Shown here: positions 57,905-64,000 of the stretch, in pieces
Position numbering within the stretch: position 1 is the first letter of the stretch
Layout of the letters: each line of letters begins with the position of its first letter
Assembly (NCBI GenBank): GCA_001557505.1
Contig: LSAX01000001.1
Location: 496,001-560,000 of the forward strand
Direction of reading: 5' to 3'
Length of the DNA: 64,000 bases
DNA from: Reticulascus tulasneorum
Lineage: Eukaryota > Ascomycota > Sordariomycetes > Glomerellales > Reticulascaceae
The notes under the pieces: model-generated
Seen by the model: the letters and a program-made list of their open reading frames with translations, nothing else
What the model was told of the DNA's origin: nothing
The model's database searches: none
Translations under genes and position numbers: made by a program

Positions 57905-59532
57905 TGGCTTTGTAATTAGTGAGGTTCTGAGACTGATACGATCGAATCAAAAAGAGTTGTGGATTGAACTTCGTGTTTAATTTCAAGACAGGCCAGGTAT
58001 CCCGTTGACCCTGAAACATGAGCTTTAACGAATATGTGCTCACAATCTTGGAAGCGGGCGACAGTTCGAGAATGTTCGTAGAAGCAAACTGATTGAATGA
58101 TGAGCTTCGACTGAGATCCCATATCATATTTAACATAGGAGGAAGCATGGCTTGCACAATCTATCGCATTTTCTGGCGAAAACACTGTCAATCAGAACCG
58201 CTTCTCTCCGGCCCCAGTCCATACATCACACTTTGTGACAACATTCGGTAAAATCCAAGCAGAATTCTCAACAACTGAGAACCTTAGCCAAGCTTGCAGA
58301 CCTACGACAATGGTGTAGTCCCCCCTCTTGCTTAGGTCCTGCAAGCTTCAAAGTCGTGATCAATTACTGTCACCATCAAGTACTTTGACCGTGGTCAATA
58401 CACATTCAACCATGCTCCGACCGTGCCATGAGAGTCTGAAAGACGCCGAAAGAGGGCAAGAAACTCTCCACTTCAACTAAATAGTGAAGCACATCAAACT
58501 ACTCAGGAGCACGGTGATCAACCTGAGACCTTACAACAGCCTCTGCAACTTTCCGTTCCTGGGCTTGCACAGAACCCACCAGCTAGAAGCCTCTACTTAG
58601 GAGCTAGCCTACACCTTCACATACATCCCGTTTGCATTGCACTATCGATGTGTAATCATCAAGATGATACACGAAGACACGAAGTCATTCCATTTTCCCC
58701 ATCTGCAACCACCTTACCACCACGGCGCTTGTCAGCCTAACATGGAGACAACGCGGACTCTGACTGAGGATAATGAAGATTTGGCGGAGAGTGCAGCTAC
58801 ATCATCTACCATGTGCAAAGGAGGATTGCAATCATATGTCACAGGGCATGCATGGGAGTGCTTGGTTGTCGATTCAGCCTGGCCAGCTGTATTGACTGTC
58901 ATACTCTCCCTGAAAGTCAAACTGTGGACCATCCAAAAAAAAGAAGAAAAAAAAAGGGAAAAGGAGAAACTAAAGAAAAACCGAGAATTTGGAAATGAAG
59001 GGTTATGTCTGATGATGAAAGTCAGATATACTGTCTGCCGAGGATCCAAAGCCTCGAGGGGCGATTGTTTGCAGTCAGTGTGAAGGGAGATGAGCTCTAG
59101 ACCAAAAGGAATCTGAGCTGGGGAATCTGGGGCATGTTGTGATACTGTAGCTGAAATATTGCCATTCATTGCATGTGGAAGTGTCCAGTTTTCCAGTCCA
59201 GTTTGGCTCGCCGGATTGAAGACTGGGCCGTTCTGGATAGTCAAGTCAGCCTGGCCAGCTGGCTTGACTGCAGGACTACGCTGAGGTATATACAGATCTC
59301 AATGCAAAGTTATGAAAGGTCGCGAATGTCTGTGATTTACAAGCTTGGCGATATGATTTCGTATTCATCTCCTATCGTGAATCCAAAATCCAAAGATCAT
59401 ATTACTAGACTGTCAAGATCTAAATACTTGACTGCTAGGATCCTTGCAGGCGTGGCCCACATGGCCGATTAAACCTTGGCGACCAAAACCAACAGCCTTC
59501 TCCCCCAGTCCTTTACCATACTTCGGTGCCAA
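57905..59532. other. Intergenic region; no supported gene
   Basis: ORFs at 58637-59083 (plus) and 58732-59244 (minus) overlap each other across an A-rich (Lys/Phe) run and show no domain. A short motif, cagcctggccagct, occurs twice (about 58876 and 59246). Confidence 0.4.
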
Positions 59533-60101
59533 TTACGGTGCCGATTTTGAACCAAATGGTAGTATCCGAGGAAGTGGAAGGCTGAGATCGCAGGGGTTGG
59601 AAGGGTTGTCATGTTTGATTCTCGGTGACTCGGTAACTTGCTGATGTCTGTCTGTTGGAGCACTTTCACGAGAGCAGTTCTGATTGCTGTTGATGTTGAT
59701 ATTGCGCAAAATATCTTGGCCCTTTCTAATTTGAGATTCTCGAAGCTGCATCTTTTGTCGGAGTTTCTCTAGCTTGGCTTCCTGCTTCCGGATGAGACAC
59801 TTAATTTGCAAGATATCCATGTCCCATAACTTGATCTTGGAACGAAGGACTTGCTCGCGAGCCTCGTCGGATCCTAGATGAGAGATTGCTGGAAAAATAT
59901 CAGGTGATACTTGTCGCCGCTTTGGGGGAGCCGTGAGGATCCCATCGCTATCCTCATCCCATTCAACTTTGACTTCGTCTGCTTCAACGGTCGACGGGCT
60001 CTTCCGTTTGCAAGGCGTTACCTGCTGATTCTATCATGTGTGTCAGATCAACTTTGTTACTTCAGGGCAAGCGAATTGGGAGGCAGTGTTACCCCAGCCA
60101 T
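59533..60101 (-). CDS. Small coiled-coil protein of unknown function
   Basis: Two exons: 60101-60093 encodes only Met-Ala-Gly, and 60024-59533 the rest, for 166 residues. The acceptor could also be 3 bp further on, which removes one Gln. The N-terminal part has a KRKSP basic motif and an acidic patch (WDEDSDG), then PPKRRQ, which together look like a nuclear protein. A charged helix (ILQIKCLIRKQEAKLEKLRQK) with heptad-like hydrophobic spacing probably forms a coiled coil. The C-terminus is Ser/Pro/Asn-rich. The intron after three codons was inferred from GTAAC, a TGACAC-like branch and a TCAG acceptor, and because the downstream frame has no earlier ATG before the coil. No family was recognised. 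Confidence 0.5.
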
Positions 60102-60801
60102 GGCATAGAATACTGACAAACGTTGTCAGTTTCCAAGTGCTCTCAAGCTTGTATCTGCGCAGATTTGGAAGAGGGATTGCTCATCTCCCTACAGGAAAAA
60201 CGGAGGTTCCTTCACGTTGCAATCCTTGCAAATGCTTATCTCGGAATCTTAGAACAAAGAAGTCCATCCATGGCGCCTGCGAGCATGTAGTTACTAATTC
60301 TATTATGCAGTCAGCCCTATAGGATATCATCAGCATGCTGGCCGCTATTTTGAGACACCTAAATTTACATCAGGTTTGGTTGGCCAGCACAAGCGTGACT
60401 GATATCAGGTCTGATTTGTCTGGAGCATTGCGGGAGGAAATGATTTCGACAGAGATCCCATGTCCCCTTTGTTCAAGACAACTCCAATGGTGGAGGCTTG
60501 AAACACCTGCAGATTGCCTCCCACTTTGAATGCCACATCGATCAAACGATTTTAACGGCAACCCACTGGAAAACAGGGCAAAGATCCTCGTGTACTTTCT
60601 AGAGTTCGCTTTGCTCAGATTGATTTGTGACAGAAATTTCCTTTGATTCAAGCAACAACAAGAAGCTCATAATTGAGTTGGCAGAAGAAACATGGTATGG
60701 CAGATCAATTTTCTTTTTGGCGTATTTTGCAAAGACTGAAGAGCTGGTCATTATCCTCGCGCCTCATGCAAAGAACTAGGTACGTGTCACTTTCTGGTCC
60801 C
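60102..60801. other. Intergenic region
   Basis: Nothing supported; short ORFs only. Confidence 0.4.
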
Positions 60802-61347
60802 TCATTTTTCATACCAGGCGCTTGGTTCGTGATATTCTGACTCGTCGCTGAATTCAATGTTGTCACAGTCCACATAGACTGCACTGCCGGGGTTCTCGTC
60901 CGGCATGAAGTTTGCCTGCTTCATCTCAAGACCCTCGGGATCATCATCTTGGTTTTCTCTGAAGTTGGTGTTTTTGCTACACATCTTCAAGATACCACCA
61001 GTATCCCGTGTTTTCTTGGAATCAGGCATAGCCATGGAATTTTTCAACTCGTCGATGTCGATCTCATGGGCGAAGGCAGCCTCGTGGAAGAAGGAGATCA
61101 TCTCCCACAGACGCCGTTGGGTGGCAATAGTCTTATGGAGAAGAACTCTGAGCCTGCCAACTTCTTATTAGCCAGATTGGATCGTATATTGCTTGGTAGG
61201 ATACTCGTACTCCCTGAGCTCATCTTTGACTGCCTTGATATCCTCCGCGTGTGAGGAACAGGCGGGAACTGTGAAGTCTTGGAGTTTATGCTTCGTCTCC
61301 TCGAACTTTCTTTCGAATGAGTTAGGGGGGGGTACTGGGACCGACAT
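60802..61347 (-). CDS. Small protein of unknown function
   Basis: Two exons (61347-61205 and 61153-60802) join across a 51-bp intron (GTATCC donor, GGCTAATAA branch, TTGGCAG acceptor) to give 164 residues. The N-terminal half is helical and charged (FERKFEETKHKLQDF, then AEDIKAVKDELREYELRVLLHK), probably a coiled coil. The C-terminal half is acidic with several Asn/Asp runs. The ATG at 61347 is preceded by an acceptor-like CGCAG and a possible leader intron with donor GTAAG near 61407. No domain was recognised. Its size and composition resemble the neighbouring small genes, suggesting a set of fast-evolving, lineage-restricted genes. Confidence 0.5.
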
Positions 61348-62042
61348 CTGCGTGATATTAACAACCACGTCCAAAATATGTTCGTAGAAGGAAGGACAAT
61401 CTTACATCCCAAGTGTTATTTAAGTGAAAGAGGGAAGAAAACTCTGCCAAAGTCAAGAGATATGACAGGTGGTCTACAGGTGGTCTTTCAAGGTTCTGTC
61501 TTGCATTCTAGGCGTAGCGAGTTCAAAGCGAACAAGTCAGCTGTATTCCATCTCCGTTGCCTATACGGCACTTCGGCGGGAGGGTGTTATCTATACGGCC
61601 CTCATCACTGGGGTTTCCTTGTGCCCCTTGTATCGAAATATTGGCAGATGAAACGTAGCACATGCGGAAATGACTGAATAAAGGCTGGATTCCCATTTGA
61701 AGCGCTCAACGTTGCTTCCGCTTGCGAAACCTTATGATAGTCATTTTCCGTCTTTTGTTGCTCTTCGCTAATGCAGATGTCAGGCTTTTCAGCTGCTGGT
61801 CTCTCTGTAAGCTTCTGGCGAAACGGTTGGAATTAGCAGATGATGCCAACGGAGTTTCCTCACGGAATCGTCCTAATCCCGGGAACGATGTTTATTGGCA
61901 ATTTCTGACTAGGGTTATCTGATTCTGCGAACACAAGCCATCGAACTTCAACCCCATCCACACATCCGCATATCATATAGAAGATTTCGCACTTCGCGCC
62001 AAGAGCAATTTCAGATAATTATCGAATCAAGAAGTCTTACAA
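61348..62042. other. Intergenic region
   Basis: No supported gene. It probably includes the leader of the 60.8-61.3 kb gene and the 3' flank of the next one. Confidence 0.4.
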
Positions 62043-63155
62043 TCAGTTGCTCAATCTCGCAGCAATCTTCAAATCTCCCATGGCACCAACAACATTCTTG
62101 ATTGCAGCATCCAAGTCATGAAGGGCTTCCTCGAAGTCGTCCATCGCTTTCTGTGCCCGATAGTCACGGAACTGACGAACTCCGAGGCTAGACATAACGG
62201 CCGGACTGGTGCTCTGGAGCTGGTGGAGGGCACCCGCCAACCAGTCTGTGACAACGCGCTCAGAACCGGGGGGCTGGGCGATTGGGATGGCACGCTTATC
62301 CCGCGGATGTAATCGGCCTGTATTGGAAAGGGGTGAGTCTTGATCAGTTGAGGTGGCTCTTTGCTGCTCGATTGGCACACTGAATTGACCGGGGGGCTGG
62401 GTGGTTGGGACGGCGCGCTTATCACGCGGATGTAATCGACCTGTATTCGAAAGGGGCGAGTCTTGATCAGTCGAGGTGGTTCTTTGCTGCTCGATTGGCA
62501 TACTGAATTGACTGGGGGGCGGATTGGGGGGCATGAAGGAAGTAGTGTATGGATTGTATTGTGGTGTCGTAAAGCTTGGTGTTGCCATGCTTTGTGGATA
62601 ATGCGGGCCATAAGGAACAAACTGCGGCTGCCGTGGATCAAATTGCCAGGCGCTGGTACCCTCAGGAACAGTCTTTGTATGGACGAAGCTGATGGGGGCG
62701 TATCGGGAGGTGGGTTGGGACGCAGGATATGCGTCCGTTTGTGAGGTCTGGCCGATCGTTGTCGGCGCAGTCTCATTGTCAATGTCGGCACTAGTCGATG
62801 ACTTGATCCATGCGGTAGGGATTTTGCCTCCTCGAACTTTCTGAAGTACAACTGCGGCAGTCTCGGCCTTTGAGGTAGGCGTCGGGGTCAAAGAGAAGAG
62901 GCTCACGGCCTCGGTGATCATCGGCTGCAATTGCAACTTCAGAAGTTCGGAGTACGAGTCAAAAATATCATTCTGCGACTGCTGGCTTATACTCATCTCC
63001 CACATAAAAATGAGGGCTATTAGAGCTGCATTAGTGGCGCCATCATTATAAGAAATTTTACGTTCATCGCACATGACCTTCAGGTCATCTTTCTTGACAC
63101 TGAAGATGTTTGTGCATCGGCCTGACGGCTTTGGAGACTTGCTGTTGGGAGCCAT
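62043..63155 (-). CDS. Pro/Gln-rich protein with an N-terminal SAP-like motif and a 41-residue internal duplication
   Basis: A single exon of 370 residues from an ATG. Near residues 20-50 the pattern KKDDLKVMCDERKISYNDGA followed by a hydrophobic helix resembles a SAP motif, a short helix-turn-helix that binds AT-rich DNA in nuclear proteins. The middle is Pro/Gln/Tyr/Ser-rich and looks disordered. A 41-residue unit, with SPLSNTGRLHPRDKRA at its core, occurs twice in direct succession, encoded by a 123-bp tandem duplication at 62268-62513. The C-terminus is a charged amphipathic helix (FEEALHDLDAAIKNVVGAM), which could mediate assembly. No enzyme domain is visible. The SAP assignment is tentative. 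Confidence 0.58.
   Translation of the reverse strand: MAPNSKSPKPSGRCTNIFSVKKDDLKVMCDERKISYNDGATNAALIALIFMWEMSISQQSQNDIFDSYSELLKLQLQPMITEAVSLFSLTPTPTSKAETAAVVLQKVRGGKIPTAWIKSSTSADIDNETAPTTIGQTSQTDAYPASQPTSRYAPISFVHTKTVPEGTSAWQFDPRQPQFVPYGPHYPQSMATPSFTTPQYNPYTTSFMPPNPPPSQFSMPIEQQRTTSTDQDSPLSNTGRLHPRDKRAVPTTQPPGQFSVPIEQQRATSTDQDSPLSNTGRLHPRDKRAIPIAQPPGSERVVTDWLAGALHQLQSTSPAVMSSLGVRQFRDYRAQKAMDDFEEALHDLDAAIKNVVGAMGDLKIAARLSN
62268..62513 (-). repeat. In-frame 123-bp tandem duplication
   Basis: Copies at 62268-62390 and 62391-62513 differ at only a few positions. The unit is 41 codons, so the reading frame is kept. The two protein copies differ at about four residues (for example Met/Val, Thr/Ala and VPTT/IPIA). 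Confidence 0.9.
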
Positions 63156-64000
63156 TTCACTGAGAGTTTATCTTGGTCCTCAAGTCCTGAGAGAAGAATG
63201 GAAGTGAAATGTAATGTTGAGGTAGTTGTAAAGAGGACGCTGGGTGTAAGATGAAGTTGCTTCTGGTATTCACTTCCATGTAGCTGTAAGATGAGAGCTG
63301 TTGAGATAATTTTGAGTTTCAGGTTCTCCCATCATCACCCCCAACGCTCTGCCCATCCTCGCTAGGTGTAGGATCTAGAGAGCAGACCTGTTCATCCTAT
63401 ATTCGGCAAGTGGCATTAAATGTCTTAGTATGGAAGATGTAGTGAGTGGTTCAATTGGAGTCTGAAGGCTGCCACCTAGCACTGAATCCTCATCATAGAA
63501 ATGACTTACAAACGCTCCGGCACACTTATCGGGTGTATGCTTGACCGGAAAGTATTGCTCAAATCAGATTAAACTACCATAGGATCATGCGGCAGGGCGA
63601 CGTCAGCGTCTTAGCCAGTAACCTGCGCTGGTGAGGAAGGAGGCTTGGGACATAAACTGCGACAAGAATAAGTCAAAAGGCAGACTCACTGGCAGAGTCA
63701 AAGTCTCTTAGCTGGCGCTGAAGATGAGACTTGCTTTCTTTGTAACGGCGTTCACCGATAACCTCCCCATGCAACTATCCGGCCGGATGATGTCAATCTA
63801 CTAAACAAACACGACAAGCTGCGCGGAATTTGCAGCCAGCACTGACGTATGTCTGTCTGCAGTCTTAGTAAATATCGAGGTTACTCTGATACAAAGATCA
63901 AGAGCCTTACTCTAGGAGGCTCGTAGAGGGTGCTGAATTGTGAAGCCCGACCTCGGCGGTTCTTAGCACTTCTTTTGTCGACCGCCATAGAAGAAAGAGA
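63156..64000. other. Right-edge region; no supported gene
   Basis: No ORF of note. It probably contains the promoter of the SAP-like gene. Confidence 0.4.

Noticed and set aside
58637..59244. Overlapping ORFs on both strands (148 and 170 codons)
   Set aside because: Both depend on an A-rich run that encodes Lys on one strand and Phe/Ser on the other; neither has a domain.
1..64000. CRISPR arrays, ribosomal RNA genes, complete transposons with terminal repeats or transposase
   Set aside because: None seen by eye. No regularly spaced identical repeats, no rRNA-like stretches and no reverse transcriptase, integrase or transposase motifs. The chromodomain gene lacks these too.

Overview
The window is nuclear DNA of a filamentous ascomycete (Pezizomycotina). 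Genes are split by short introns of about 45-75 bp with GT(AAGT) donors and TAAC/CTGAC branch sites. Products are typical of moulds: Rsc7/Swp82, a Pcl-type cyclin, LysM and GH18 chitinase relics, GH71 alpha-1,3-glucanase and a caspase-like protease. Two relic genes carry TAG/TAA codons of the kind made by CpA-to-TpA change, which suggests that RIP-like mutation acts, or once acted, in this lineage. The species cannot be named from the sequence.

Layout. 1.2-3.0 kb: chromatin remodelling subunit Rsc7/Swp82 (+). 3.0-13.2 kb: a very long gene-poor stretch, rich in GTAC motifs and ending in a CA-rich and (CT)n leader, in front of a Pcl/Pho80-like cyclin (13.2-14.2 kb, +). 16.1-21.8 kb: a decayed cell-wall cluster, made of a multi-LysM pseudogene (-), a divergent 5'-truncated GH18 chitinase pseudogene (+) and an intact secreted protein of unknown function (-). 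22.4-24.4 kb: F-box/leucine-rich-type protein (+). 25.6-31.0 kb: an 11-exon gene for a secreted protein of about 1550 residues with two complete GH71 domains in tandem (+). 32.4-34.7 kb: caspase-like (C14-type) protein (-). 36.1-46.7 kb: a housekeeping block with TFIIB (-), a one-pass membrane protein (-), a mitochondrial CaiB/BaiF CoA-transferase (+), a PHD-finger protein (+) and a four-span membrane protein (-). 48.2-50.0 kb: ASNSD1-like asparagine-synthetase-domain protein (-). 50.9-63.2 kb: a lineage-specific-looking stretch with a chromodomain protein flanked by 59-bp direct repeats resembling the 5' half of tRNA-Glu, a divergent C2H2 plus His-Me-finger protein, and three small proteins of unknown function (-).

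How the genes relate. The 16-31 kb block groups products that act on chitin (LysM, GH18) and alpha-1,3-glucan (GH71), so it looks like a cell-wall remodelling or mycoparasitism neighbourhood in which the chitin part has been killed and the glucan part kept. Rsc7, TFIIB and the PHD protein are general chromatin and transcription functions without an obvious functional link to their neighbours. The items most worth a second look are the double-GH71 protein with duplicated exon structure, the tRNA-half direct repeats bracketing the chromodomain gene with its divergent His-Me-finger neighbour, and the mutation-killed LysM/chitinase pair.

Exon limits were read by eye from splice signals and reading-frame continuity. 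Each listed set adds up to an open reading frame, but no transcript data were available.
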